Shown here: positions 46,725-55,732 of the stretch, in pieces | How the letters are laid out: each line of letters begins with the position of its first letter | How positions within the stretch are numbered: the first letter of the stretch is position 1 | NCBI RefSeq assembly: GCF_003860405.1 | Contig: NZ_CP034170.1 | Location: 1,984,001 to 2,048,000 of the forward strand | DNA from: Nakamurella antarctica | GTDB taxonomy: Bacteria > Actinomycetota > Actinomycetes > Mycobacteriales > Nakamurellaceae | DNA: 64,000 bases | Reading direction: 5' to 3' | The notes under the pieces: generated by a model | Told to the model about the DNA's origin: nothing | Seen by the model: only the letters and a program-made list of their open reading frames with translations | Databases searched by the model: none | Position numbers and translations under genes: made by a program

Positions 46725-47520
46725 TACCGCTACGGGCAAACCCCTGAACGAAATAGCGCTGAAAGATCATGAACAGCACGATCATTGGTGTCACATTGAT
46801 CAGTGCGAACGCCATGGTGCCGCCAAAGTCTGAGCCAAATTGCCCCTGCAAATACACCAGTCCGATCGGAAGAGTGAAGAGCTGGTTTTGCTTGAGCGCG
46901 ATGAGCGGCCACGCAAAATCATTCCACACCTGAAGCAGGCTCATAAAAAACAAGACAGCCAGCAACGGTCGGGAGAGCGGAAGGACGATACGAGTAAAAG
47001 TTTTGAAATGCCCGGCCCCATCAATACGAGCCGCCTCTATAAGATCTCGCGGAATAGACAAAATAAACTGCCTGGCCAGGAATACCCCGAACGCCGAAGC
47101 GGACGTGGGAAGGATGACCGCCCAGTAGCTTCCGTAGAGCCCCATCGAAGTAACGAGCTTGAACAACGTCACCATGATGACCTGGACCGGGATCATCAAC
47201 GTCGCCAGCGAGATCAGAAAAAGTGTGTTGGATCCACGAAACCGCAGATGAGCGAAGGCGTAGCCGCCGAGCATCGAGCAACTGACCGAGATTACGGCAA
47301 CTACTAAGGCAATGGCTACGGAGTTTCCGAACCACGTGAATACCGGGAAAGAGTCAAGTACCTGTCGGAAATTCTCGATCGTCAGTGCTCGCGGCCAGAG
47401 TCGCAGTTCACCACCCAGGAGGTCGGCCCTGGAGGAGAAAGCTACGACGATCATCCAATACAGCGGGAAAATCAAAACAGCGCTTATCAGTACTGCCGTG
47501 GTAACTCGGAGGGCCTTCAT
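46717..47520 (-). CDS. Sugar ABC transporter permease, MalG-like
   Basis: A 267-residue permease with six helices, starting MKALRVTTAVLISAVLIFPL. The binding-protein-dependent signature is IPRDLIEAARIDGAGHFKTFTRIVLPLSRPLLAV (EAA loop). It closes with the usual INVTPMIVLFMIFQRYFVQG. The ATG at 47520 overlaps the stop of the partner permease as ATGA, which fixes the start. The stop overlaps the convergent apbE gene end by 8 bp. The sugar is unknown. Confidence 0.92.
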   Translation of the reverse strand: MKALRVTTAVLISAVLIFPLYWMIVVAFSSRADLLGGELRLWPRALTIENFRQVLDSFPVFTWFGNSVAIALVVAVISVSCSMLGGYAFAHLRFRGSNTLFLISLATLMIPVQVIMVTLFKLVTSMGLYGSYWAVILPTSASAFGVFLARQFILSIPRDLIEAARIDGAGHFKTFTRIVLPLSRPLLAVLFFMSLLQVWNDFAWPLIALKQNQLFTLPIGLVYLQGQFGSDFGGTMAFALINVTPMIVLFMIFQRYFVQGFARSGIK

Positions 47521-48503
47521 TCGACCACATCTCGTGACGTGTTGAAACGCCATTGGACGGCCGTAAATATCAACATGACCACCAGCAGGACCATCCCGAT
47601 GGCGGCAGCATAGCCTTGGTCGCGGGTCACAAAGCCTTGGTCATAGGCATAAGTCACAAGAACAGACGTGGCATTTCGCGGTCCACCGCCCGTCATGACG
47701 AAGATGATGTCGAAGACTTGGAAGGAGTAAATGACATTAAGGATAAGAAGGAAGAATGAAGATGGTCCCACCAAGGGAACTGTGACGTAGCGGAAGCGAT
47801 GCCAGGGACCGGCACCATCGAGCTTTGCTGCTTCGTATAGCTCTGGGCTAATACTCTGCATTCCAGCCAAATAAATCAACATGTTGAATCCCACTCGCCA
47901 CCAAAGGGTGACCAGCACTACCGAAGCAAATGCGGCAGTGCCGCCGGACTGCCAGGAGATTGCGGGTAGTCCGACCGATTCCAGCACCTTATTCAATACG
48001 CCGCTGTTCTCGTCGAATAGCAGCAGACCCATCAATGCCGTCGCGACACCCGAGATAGCCATCGGAGCGATCATTATCGACCGAAAAACACCCCTAGCTG
48101 GCAGCACCGAGTTCAGTAACACCGCAATTCCGAGCCCCAAAGCCATGGAAGCCGGCGTCACAATAATAGTGAATAACACCGTGTTCAGGGTCGACCGCCA
48201 GAAGAGCGGGTCCGTAAACAGCTGGACATAGTTCGCCGCTCCGACAAAAACGCCCGCACCGAATCCGTTGGTTTGCTGCAGGCTCGTGACGAGCGCCCAG
48301 ACCAAGGGCACCAACACAAATGTCAACAGCAGCAGCATGTTTGGTGCCAGAAACGCGTATGCGGCGAGCGACTCACCCGCGAACTTTGTCTTCTTGGCTG
48401 ACTTCCGTCGCTGAAGCCGACGCCCCGTGGACGTGCGCGCTCTCGCTTCGGCGACCGGGGCAATCGCCGTGCTAACCCCCCCGGATGGTGACGACACCGT
48501 CAC
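47517..48503 (-). CDS. Sugar ABC transporter permease, MalF-like
   Basis: A 328-residue permease. A basic cytosolic leader (RRLQRRKSAKKTK) precedes six helices starting AAYAFLAPNMLLLLTFVLVP. The EAA loop is ISPELYEAAKLDGAGPWHRFRYVTVPLVGP, and FVMTGGGPRNATSVLV is the family's late motif. GTG 48503 overlaps the binding-protein stop as GTGA. No ATPase gene is in the set, so a shared MsiK-type ATPase elsewhere is expected. Confidence 0.92.
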   Translation of the reverse strand: MTVSSPSGGVSTAIAPVAEARARTSTGRRLQRRKSAKKTKFAGESLAAYAFLAPNMLLLLTFVLVPLVWALVTSLQQTNGFGAGVFVGAANYVQLFTDPLFWRSTLNTVLFTIIVTPASMALGLGIAVLLNSVLPARGVFRSIMIAPMAISGVATALMGLLLFDENSGVLNKVLESVGLPAISWQSGGTAAFASVVLVTLWWRVGFNMLIYLAGMQSISPELYEAAKLDGAGPWHRFRYVTVPLVGPSSFFLLILNVIYSFQVFDIIFVMTGGGPRNATSVLVTYAYDQGFVTRDQGYAAAIGMVLLVVMLIFTAVQWRFNTSRDVVE

Positions 48504-49803
48504 TTCGCGGGTGCCGTTGCCGCGGCGATCCCGGTCGTGATCCCCGCAATGGTCTCCTGAGTTGATCTTCCACCGATGAAGGCTTCCTCAAGCTGATCCT
48601 TGAGCACGGTAATGATCTTGGACATCGATGGGGACGCGACCTGACTGGAGTCGGTGGCCTGGACAGCACTGGCTTGTCCAACGAAGACGGGCGAAAGCTC
48701 CGGCCGCACTGCGAACTCGATGCCGGAGGTGATGAGATCCCGGCGGGTCGGCAACAGCGATGCCCCGGCACAAAAACCGCGCATTTGTTCCTGCTGCGTC
48801 AGGTAGTCCAAGAACAGCGCCGCGAGTGCCGGTTGCTTCGTTGCTGCGGTGGCAACCACCGCGTTCCCACCAAAATCGCCGGCGGCCCGGACGTTGCGAG
48901 GCGCGAAAGTTGCGCCCCACTCAAATGTCAAAGTCTTCGTCGCATCCGGGATAGCGAAGGCTCCGGACGACACCATGGCGGTGGTTTGGGAGTACCACAA
49001 ATCGGCGGCCAAGGTCGAGGACTTCACCGAGCTGTTCTGGGACACGAATTTCTTGTCGAAAAAACTCTTCGTGTAATCGACTGCCGCGCGACCTGCTTCT
49101 GAATCGATGGCCGGAGCGATGAGGTCCGGAGCCAAGAAACGACCGTCGCTCTCGAACAACCAGCTGAGCCAGCGGGTCACCCCGTTGCCCTGCCAGTTGT
49201 AGGCAAAGGGATACTTTGCGTCCGGCATGGACTTTCGCAGTGATTGAAGAACCCCTGAAATTCGTCCCAGGTCCAGGCTTTGTCCAGCGCGGTAGGCACC
49301 GAGGTGATACTCGCTGCCTTCAAAGCATCCTTGTTATACAAAATGACCGATGTATCAGTGTGGTGCGGAACACCGAAAGGCTTCCCTGCGTTTTGGACCG
49401 CGGCCCAAGCGGCAGGGGTGAACCTGTCGCTGAATGCCTTGTCCACATGTGAGCTCAGGTCCAGCAGCTGACCGCTCCCCGCGTACCTGCCGAACGTGTA
49501 GTAGGGAACTCGGAAGATATCCGGCGGGTTACCAGCCTGTAATTGCGCGTCGATGTTGGTGAACATCTGCGCGTAAGGAACGGCGTTGAGCAACACTTTC
49601 ATGCCGGGGTTCGCCGCCTCGAAACCGGTGATCGCTGAGTTGAAGCCAGCGAGCTCACTGTCCGTTCCCCAAGTAGTGAAAGTGAGTGAATTGCCGTCGG
49701 CCTTTTGCCCTGAATCCGCTTTGGTGAATCCGCATCCGGCGAGCACCAGAGGCACAGCTGCCGCACCCGCAACGCCGAAGAAATTCCGCCTATTAATACT
49801 CAT
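48500..49803 (-). pseudogene. Sugar ABC transporter substrate-binding lipoprotein (family 1), reading frame broken
   Basis: The N-terminal part begins at ATG 49803 (GGAGAT upstream): MSINRRNFFGVAGAAAVPLV then LAGC, a twin-arginine-like lipoprotein signal with Cys24. It continues through LTFTTWGTDSELAGFNSAI, GNPPDIFRVPYYTF and AWTWDEFQG. The C-terminal part, VLQSLRKSMPDAKYPFAYNW to QETIAGITTGIAAATAPAK, is in another frame. The frames meet at four G on the reverse strand (49252-49255); one more G restores a single protein of about 434 residues, typical for the family. As given, the first frame runs on with unrelated residues. Sequence error or real indel. It overlaps the MalF-like gene by 4 bp. 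Confidence 0.85.
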
Positions 49804-50250
49804 CGATATCTCCGTCTCACCGCTGGTTTCGGCCATCAGCCGAACGTCGCCACCACTGTACCCACGACGCGGTTCGGCAAACTTGGCTGATTTGGCTGCC
49901 GGGCTCTTCTGGGCTTATCTCGCGTGCGGTCCTGCTGGAATCAGTCATTGGAAGACGGCCACCTTGGGATTGCCCGTATCCCCCGCTCGAGCGCACAAGG
50001 TCAAGCTCAAGTCAATGCCAGACACGCCCTCTTGGGGCTTGGTCGCTTCGAAACTATCGTTGAAAACGTGGCCAAGATGTGATTTGCGCTGACACCACTT
50101 GTTTGTCACCCACGCCACCTACCGACCGGATCTTCGCAGTTTTGGCACCAATAACCGCCAAGGCGCCGCTCGCACATTCCGTCAACGGCCCTGTGCCCTG
50201 CCTCGTGGGGAAGACTGGGGCTATGATCTCACTACCCTCTGCCCGCTGAC
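49804..50250. other. Intergenic region between the sugar-binding protein and msrA genes
   Basis: A 447-bp divergent gap. Frames on both strands are short and lack starts with ribosome sites. A TATGAT box at 50222-50227 lies 24 bp before the msrA start and could be its -10 element, but no good -35 is seen. On the reverse strand near 50056-50085 a short string SHLGHVFND resembles the MsrB motif, with no further MsrB sequence around it. I call no gene here. Confidence 0.5.
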
Positions 50251-51150
50251 GTGCATATTATTCCGACCGGCAAAGCTCTGATCGGTTGCCTGATTCTGGC
50301 GCTATCCGTTGGACTAGCTGGATGTTCCGACGTGGCGCCGAGCGCGGGCCCGCAGCCCGGTTCTGCAGCGGCGCAGCAGATTCCACCGCCGCACCTTTCT
50401 ACGGCTGCCCGACCGACGATCGACACTCCGGCAGGTACCGCGCAGGATGACACACCCGACCAGGCCGTGGCTGCGCTGCCAATCGAGAGCCGCACTGCGG
50501 CCATCCCTACCGTTGATACCTCTGCGATCCCAGCACCCACCGCGTCATTCACGACCGGCACCACGAGCAGTGAGCCGCAACCGTTGGCCAGGACGGAAAC
50601 CGCACTACTGGCAGGTGGCTGTTTCTGGGGAGTACAAGGGGTTTTCGAACATGTCAACGGCGTGATCCGCGCGGAATCTGGTTACTCGGGGGGCACTGCT
50701 GAAACTGCGAACTATGCCGCTGTCAGCTCTGGGACGACCGGGCACGCGGAGGCCGTAAAGATAACCTTCGACCCCACCGAGCTGACTTTCGCGCAGGTCT
50801 TGCACATATTTTTCTCGGTGGTCCACGATCCCACCCAGCACAATCAGCAGGGTCCAGACGTCGGCACCCAATATAGATCGGCGATTTTTTCGCAGGACGC
50901 AGCTCAGCAGCAGGCGGCGCAGATATACATCGCGGAGCTGACCGCGGACAACGTGTTCTCGGGGCCTATCGCGACCACTCTTGAGCCAAATACCGGCTTC
51001 TTCCCCGCCGAGGAGTACCACCAGGACTTTTTCAATTCCCACACCGACTTCCCCTACATCGTGGCCAACGATGTTTCCAAAGTAGAGGAGCTCAAGGCGC
51101 TCTTCCCGCAGCTGTATCGCGAAAGCGCCGTGTTGGTCTCGGTCAACTAG
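50251..51150 (+). CDS. msrA: Lipoprotein peptide-methionine (S)-S-oxide reductase MsrA
   Basis: A 299-residue exported MsrA. The signal peptide ends VGLAGC (lipidated Cys25). A Pro/Ala/Thr-rich linker of about 90 residues follows, then the MsrA domain (115-295) with the catalytic GGCFWG (Cys124), ESGYSGGTAETANY, TTGHAEAVKITFDP, FSVVHDPTQHNQQGPDVGTQYRSAI and FFPAEEYHQDFF. After Cys124 there is no further Cys, so the usual C-terminal resolving Cys is missing and an external thiol must reduce it. The start is GTG 50251, without a good ribosome site. It would repair oxidised methionine in envelope proteins. Confidence 0.92.
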   Translation: MHIIPTGKALIGCLILALSVGLAGCSDVAPSAGPQPGSAAAQQIPPPHLSTAARPTIDTPAGTAQDDTPDQAVAALPIESRTAAIPTVDTSAIPAPTASFTTGTTSSEPQPLARTETALLAGGCFWGVQGVFEHVNGVIRAESGYSGGTAETANYAAVSSGTTGHAEAVKITFDPTELTFAQVLHIFFSVVHDPTQHNQQGPDVGTQYRSAIFSQDAAQQQAAQIYIAELTADNVFSGPIATTLEPNTGFFPAEEYHQDFFNSHTDFPYIVANDVSKVEELKALFPQLYRESAVLVSVN

Positions 51151-51249
51151 TAGGGTGCGCTCAACTGGTAGGCAGCTGACGGCGACGTAGATGGTGGGCT
51201 CTTCTGTTGATCTCACCCGCCGAATTCGGGGCAACCATCACTCGACAAG

Positions 51250-51269
51250 TGGCCATACCGGCCATTTTT
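51250..51269 (+). terminator. Possible weak terminator after msrA
   Basis: A 5-bp stem TGGCC / GGCCA with a 5-nt loop is followed directly by five T, 100 bp after the msrA stop. The stem is short, so this is tentative. Confidence 0.4.
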
Positions 51270-51278
51270 GAGGATCAC

Positions 51279-51354
<76 letters not shown>

Positions 51355-51628
51355 TTACATGCTCTGCTTGTTGCCTTGCAGCGCTTGTCAATAATAGCCC
51401 ATCGAAACGGATGGTCCTGACATCCCGGCTGCGCCAGGGGCGCCCCCCAGCGCCGCTGAGTTGTCACTGCTGGTTACCGCGCCCAGCAAGATTGAGCTTT
51501 CACGCGATTGGGCACTGCTTGAATCATTATCGTCAGCATCCCGAGTTGAGGGACACTGGTGCTCGGAGATTTACCGTCTGTATGGAACACCTACGCAGGC
51601 AACCACACCGCTTCCTTGAAAGGCCCCC

Positions 51629-51811
51629 ATGTATCGGATAGTGCTCGGCGCCGCAATCGGCTATGTCCTCGGATCGCGCGCTGGAAGGGAGCGTTACGAG
51701 CAAATTAAGAGATGGAGCCGACGCGCTGCAGACCACCCCGCGGTGCAGGGCGCCGCTGGCGTCGTCAATGCCCAGATCAGCAGCGGGCTCAAGAAGAAAT
51801 TCAAACGATAG
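51629..51811 (+). CDS. Small YtxH-like protein
   Basis: A 60-residue protein: a short hydrophobic start with MYRIVLGAAIGYVLGSRAGR, where the GxxxGSRAGRERYE motif is typical of YtxH-type small membrane-associated proteins, then a basic helix (QIKRWSRRAADHPAVQGAAG) and a Lys-rich tail. It converges with the hypothetical gene downstream of dnaG. Proteins of this type are often stress-related, but no role is assigned. Confidence 0.72.
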   Translation: MYRIVLGAAIGYVLGSRAGRERYEQIKRWSRRAADHPAVQGAAGVVNAQISSGLKKKFKR

Positions 51812-51850
51812 CGTCGGGCAGAGGACCTCCCCGGGGTTAACTAGGGATTT

Positions 51851-52396
51851 CTACAAATCGTCTTCCGGCTGCAGCGCTCGCAGCGCTCGAGTTATGAGCT
51901 CCCTCACTGCTGTTTGCACCGCCGCCGATGCTGGGTCAGTTCCGGCGTCAAAACGGACCTGCGGCTGCAAACCGTTGCAGCCGGGGACTTTTCGGAGGAT
52001 TATCCAGCCGGAACCGCCAGTAAAGGTGTGATGTCCAGCATGGACTACGCCGCCGCGAGTCCGGGTGTGAACTTGATCGGTAGTCCGTCGTGGTTCGCTG
52101 ATCGCATAGCGCACAGGCTGCCGATCCACCAGTACCTGCGCAGACGCCAATTCGCCTACGACGTCAGCAACGGTGACCTCCAAAATGCCTGCGGCCCAAC
52201 GGGCTTTCGAAATCACTTCCCATCCGGTACGCACCGGTGTCCCTCCATCGGGGACGTGCCACAGACCTAAACGGGTGACCGCAAGCTGACCGCCGCCATC
52301 GATGTCGGCTACGGAAATGAGCTGCTCGTCCGGCTCAAGGGCCACCCGCAGCGCGGGGGAAAGACGCGCTTTGGAGAATGGAAGCCGCATTCTCAC
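51851..52396 (-). CDS. Conserved actinobacterial protein next to dnaG
   Basis: A 181-residue soluble protein, starting MRMRLPFSKARLSPALRVAL, with LGLWHVPDGG, WEVISKARWAAGILEVTVADV, SGWIILRKVPG and a C-terminal helix AVQTAVRELITRALRALQ. Proteins of this kind sit after dnaG in many actinobacteria, but no function is known. The GTG at 52396 overlaps the dnaG stop as GTGA, suggesting coupled translation; ATG 52390 is the alternative. It is predicted cytosolic with a beta-rich middle. Confidence 0.78.
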   Translation of the reverse strand: MRMRLPFSKARLSPALRVALEPDEQLISVADIDGGGQLAVTRLGLWHVPDGGTPVRTGWEVISKARWAAGILEVTVADVVGELASAQVLVDRQPVRYAISEPRRTTDQVHTRTRGGVVHAGHHTFTGGSGWIILRKVPGCNGLQPQVRFDAGTDPASAAVQTAVRELITRALRALQPEDDL

Positions 52397-54369
52397 TCCC
52401 CGCTCGTTTGTTGGTTGGCTCGATCGTTCAAAGCTCGCCGGTAGGCCATCGTCGCCTGTAGATCGACGCTGATCTGGGCGAGCGCCGCTGCGTCACCGCC
52501 GGCAGCCGCCCGGCGTAGTGCAGACTCCAGGTCACGGATGCAGACGTCTGCCGCGCGCAACGCCATCGCCGCCAGCATCGCCCCCGCATATTGTGCATCC
52601 GCCTCAATACCTTTATGCCGCAACGGTTCCACGGACAGCTCAGTGAGCAATGACGCGAGCATCCCGCGGGGAAGGTGGGCGTCCACGGCGGCCATCCAGG
52701 CGGCGCCGCGAAGACCGGAGGAGGTGCCGCCGGCGGCAAGAATTGCTTCATGCACCCTGGCGTACGCAGGTTCTGTAAACGAGCTCACCTCGACTTGCTC
52801 GTAGGCACCAGCAACCTGAGAAGGCTGCTGCAGAGCCAGCTTTACTGACTCTCGCTCGACGAATGTGGGGTCCACCGGATTCGGCTTACGGGGTGTTGGC
52901 TCCTGTTGCACGGCGAGTTCCGGCATCGCGGAGACCGGCGCTGAGGCAGCACCTGAAACCGTTGAAGTCGCGCCCGCAACGCCGGTACCAATGGATCGAA
53001 GGGGCCTGGTTGCTAGCTTGTTGCGCTCCGCGGTGGCCGCCTCGGAAAGCGCTCGGCGCACTCCGGCATTTACGTCTTGCGGTTCCACGCCGAGGTAGCC
53101 CGCCAGAACATTGACATACTGCGCACGCAGTTGCGTGTCCTTGATCTTGGCCACCATCGGGAACGTCACCCGACCAGCGGCAACTCGGCCTTCGGCGGTA
53201 TTCAAATCGAAACCGTTCAGTGTGGACGTAATCGCGAATTCAAAGAGCGGCTTCTTGTTTTCGACAAGATCGCGCACCGCCGCGTCACCATGTTTCTGCC
53301 TCAGATCACACGGGTCCATGCCGTCTGGAGCGAGGGCGATGGATGTGTTGCCAGCGAACTTTTGATCAGAATCGAACGCTTTGAGCGCGGCTTTTTGACC
53401 GGCTGCGTCCCCGTCAAAGGTATAAATTACTTCACCGCGGCTATTGTCGCTATCCATCAGGAAGCGACGGAGCACCGTGATGTGCTCGTCTCCGAACGCG
53501 GTGCCGCAGGAGGCAACCGCAGTCATCACTCCCGCCGCATGCATCGCCATGACGTCTGTGTAGCCCTCCACCACCACCGCTCGGCGCTGCTTGACGATCT
53601 CTTTTTTTGCCAAATCTATCCCGTACAGAACCTGAGACTTGTGATACACCGGAGTGTCTCGGGTGTTGACATATTTCGCCTCAATCCGATCGTCGTCGTA
53701 GATCCGGCGAGCGCCAAAGCCGACAACATCGCCAGCCGCGTCACGGATTTGCCACAGCAATCGCCGATTGAAGTTGTCGATCGGTCCTCGCTGACCCTCC
53801 CGAGCCAGTCCTGCAGTGTAGAGCTCTTTGAGGCTGAAACCCTTGGCGGTCAACGCTTTCACCAGCTGATCCCAACCTCCTGGCGCATATCCGCAACCGA
53901 AGCGGGCAGCAGCACCTGCGTCAAAACCCCTATTGAGGAGAAAATTGCGGGCAGTTTCGGCCTCAGCAGTTTGAAATTGAGCGGTAAAAAATTCGGCCGC
54001 GGCCTTATTGGCAGCAAGTAACCGAGATCTTGTGCCCTTCTCGACCTGCACCGAGCTGCCGCCCTCGACGTAGCTGAGCGCGTACCCTACGCGGTCGGCG
54101 AGCCGCTCGACCGCCTCCATAAAGGACAGGTGTTCCATCTCTGCGACGAAGGTAAAAACGTCGCCCCCTTGCGAACACCCAAAGCAGTGGTAGGTGCCGT
54201 GCGAGGGACGGACGTTGAAGGAAGGCGACTTTTCATCATGGAAGGGGCATAGCCCTTTGAGGTTGCCGCCGCCTGCGGATTTGAGGGCCACGTACTCCCC
54301 CACGACGGCCTCGATTTTGTTGAGGTCCCGCACTCTCTCTTTATCGGTATCAACTATCCGCCCGGCCAC
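52393..54369 (-). CDS. dnaG: DNA primase
   Basis: A 658-residue primase that lays RNA primers for replication. The N-terminal CHC2 zinc finger reads CPFHDEKSPSFNV followed by YHCFGCSQGG (about 40-65). The core has LLNRGFDAGAAARFGCGYAP, FGARRI and the TOPRIM motifs VVEGYTDVMA and YTFDGDAAGQKAAL. The C-terminal helicase-binding region (about 500-658) follows a Pro/Ala-rich linker. The GTG start begins AGRIVDTDKERVRDLNKIE. It is 79 bp after dgt on the same strand and overlaps the next gene. Confidence 0.96.
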   Translation of the reverse strand: MAGRIVDTDKERVRDLNKIEAVVGEYVALKSAGGGNLKGLCPFHDEKSPSFNVRPSHGTYHCFGCSQGGDVFTFVAEMEHLSFMEAVERLADRVGYALSYVEGGSSVQVEKGTRSRLLAANKAAAEFFTAQFQTAEAETARNFLLNRGFDAGAAARFGCGYAPGGWDQLVKALTAKGFSLKELYTAGLAREGQRGPIDNFNRRLLWQIRDAAGDVVGFGARRIYDDDRIEAKYVNTRDTPVYHKSQVLYGIDLAKKEIVKQRRAVVVEGYTDVMAMHAAGVMTAVASCGTAFGDEHITVLRRFLMDSDNSRGEVIYTFDGDAAGQKAALKAFDSDQKFAGNTSIALAPDGMDPCDLRQKHGDAAVRDLVENKKPLFEFAITSTLNGFDLNTAEGRVAAGRVTFPMVAKIKDTQLRAQYVNVLAGYLGVEPQDVNAGVRRALSEAATAERNKLATRPLRSIGTGVAGATSTVSGAASAPVSAMPELAVQQEPTPRKPNPVDPTFVERESVKLALQQPSQVAGAYEQVEVSSFTEPAYARVHEAILAAGGTSSGLRGAAWMAAVDAHLPRGMLASLLTELSVEPLRHKGIEADAQYAGAMLAAMALRAADVCIRDLESALRRAAAGGDAAALAQISVDLQATMAYRRALNDRANQQTSGE

Positions 54370-54448
54370 GATGCGAGTCTAGTTGTACCGGGCCCGCTCC
54401 CCCGTCAGGTATCCACGGACCCGACCTGGTGCGCAGGGCCGAAATAGG

Positions 54449-55732
54449 TTAGCGGGGCCGGAGCAAACGCCGGTGCCTCGTAAGTGCTTGCTCATCCGTC
54501 AAGAGGGACACCTGGTCAATCACCACGCGAAGACGCGACGCATCGTCATCGGCTTCTCGGTAGGAGGCAGCGAAGACACGATCGAGCTGTTCTGCGCCGC
54601 AATCCAGCAGCGCTCCGACCAGCTCAAGCAGCATTCGCCGTTGTTCGTTTTGAATGTCGTGGCGGACCGGATCCTGCATCACGTAGCGCTGAGCGATAGC
54701 TTTGAGCACTGCAACTTCCGCCGCCAACTGGCGCGGGATGACGAGATTTGCGTCGTAACGATGCAGCGGTTCTCTACCCGATGAGGCCCGCGTGGCTGCG
54801 GCTGCGCCCGTGGCGAACCGGCCGGTCAATTCGCTGGTCATCTTCAGCAGCGCACTTTCGCCCGCCCTCGTGCCGTTGAATTCGGCGGCAGCCCGCACCA
54901 CGGGCATCTGTAGCAACTCCCTCAGCACCACCTGCAAGTCTGCCGTCGACTCGTGAGAAAAGGCATTGGCCGCTGCAACACAGACCTCGAAGCCCTCTTC
55001 CTCGTCGGCTAGGTGGGCAAGATTGACCCGGTGCGCATGGATTCCATCCTCGACGTCATGGACCGAATAGGCGACGTCGTCCGCCCAATCCATCACCTGG
55101 GCTTCCAGGCAGGTCGCGCGGAGTCCCGCAGTGCTCGGAACTGCGCTTCGGACCCACTCGAAAACCGCGACCTCCGGGGCAAAAACACCGAATTTGCCGC
55201 CGCCCGCGGGCCGCTCGAACGGGTATTTGATGACGGAGTCCAACGCCGCCCTACTCAGATTGAGCCCGTACGGGCTCCCATCGTCGCTCATCACCTTTGC
55301 TTCCAACCTGGTGAGCAGGCGAAGGTTTTGCGCATTTGCCTCGAAGCCGCCGCAGGCGTCGGCCACCTGGTCGAGGGCGATTTCCCCGTTGTGCCCAAAA
55401 GGGGGATGGCCAATATCGTGGGCCAGCCCGGCGAGATCGACCAGGTCCGGATCGCAACCCAACAAGGCTCCGACCTCCCGCGAGATCTGAGCGACCTCCA
55501 AAGAGTGCGTCAACCGCGTGCGGGGAACCTCATCTTCGTTAGGCGCTACGACTTGAGTCTTGCCCGCAAGCCGTCGAAACGACCCGGAATGCAGCACCCT
55601 GGCGCGATCGCGAGCGAAAGTGCTCCTTGGCAACAATGTGGAAGCCGAAGGCAACATTGCCCGTTTCGGGCTCTCGCCGTACCGGCGCTCGGTGTCGGCA
55701 TCACCGTAAGCAGCGATGCGATAGCCGCTCAT
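54449..55732 (-). CDS. dgt: Deoxyguanosinetriphosphate triphosphohydrolase-like protein
   Basis: A 427-residue HD-domain dNTPase that cleaves dNTPs to deoxynucleosides and triphosphate. The metal motif is assembled from RTRLTHSLEVAQISRE, LAGLAHDIGHPPFGHNGE and, later, MDWADDVAYSVHDVEDGI. The start begins MSGYRIAAYGDADTERRYGE, and the FARDRARVLHSGSFRRLAGKTQV block is typical of the actinobacterial group. The ATG overlaps the ydcF-like stop as ATGA. Co-transcription with dnaG is conserved in actinobacteria and suggests control of dNTP pools with replication. Confidence 0.94.
   Translation of the reverse strand: MSGYRIAAYGDADTERRYGESPKRAMLPSASTLLPRSTFARDRARVLHSGSFRRLAGKTQVVAPNEDEVPRTRLTHSLEVAQISREVGALLGCDPDLVDLAGLAHDIGHPPFGHNGEIALDQVADACGGFEANAQNLRLLTRLEAKVMSDDGSPYGLNLSRAALDSVIKYPFERPAGGGKFGVFAPEVAVFEWVRSAVPSTAGLRATCLEAQVMDWADDVAYSVHDVEDGIHAHRVNLAHLADEEEGFEVCVAAANAFSHESTADLQVVLRELLQMPVVRAAAEFNGTRAGESALLKMTSELTGRFATGAAAATRASSGREPLHRYDANLVIPRQLAAEVAVLKAIAQRYVMQDPVRHDIQNEQRRMLLELVGALLDCGAEQLDRVFAASYREADDDASRLRVVIDQVSLLTDEQALTRHRRLLRPR

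Noticed and set aside
50056-50085. Reverse-strand string SHLGHVFND like the MsrB motif, close to msrA
   Set aside because: Nothing else of MsrB (zinc cysteines, catalytic Cys block, flanking strands) is present in any frame nearby, so a short chance match is more likely than a relic.
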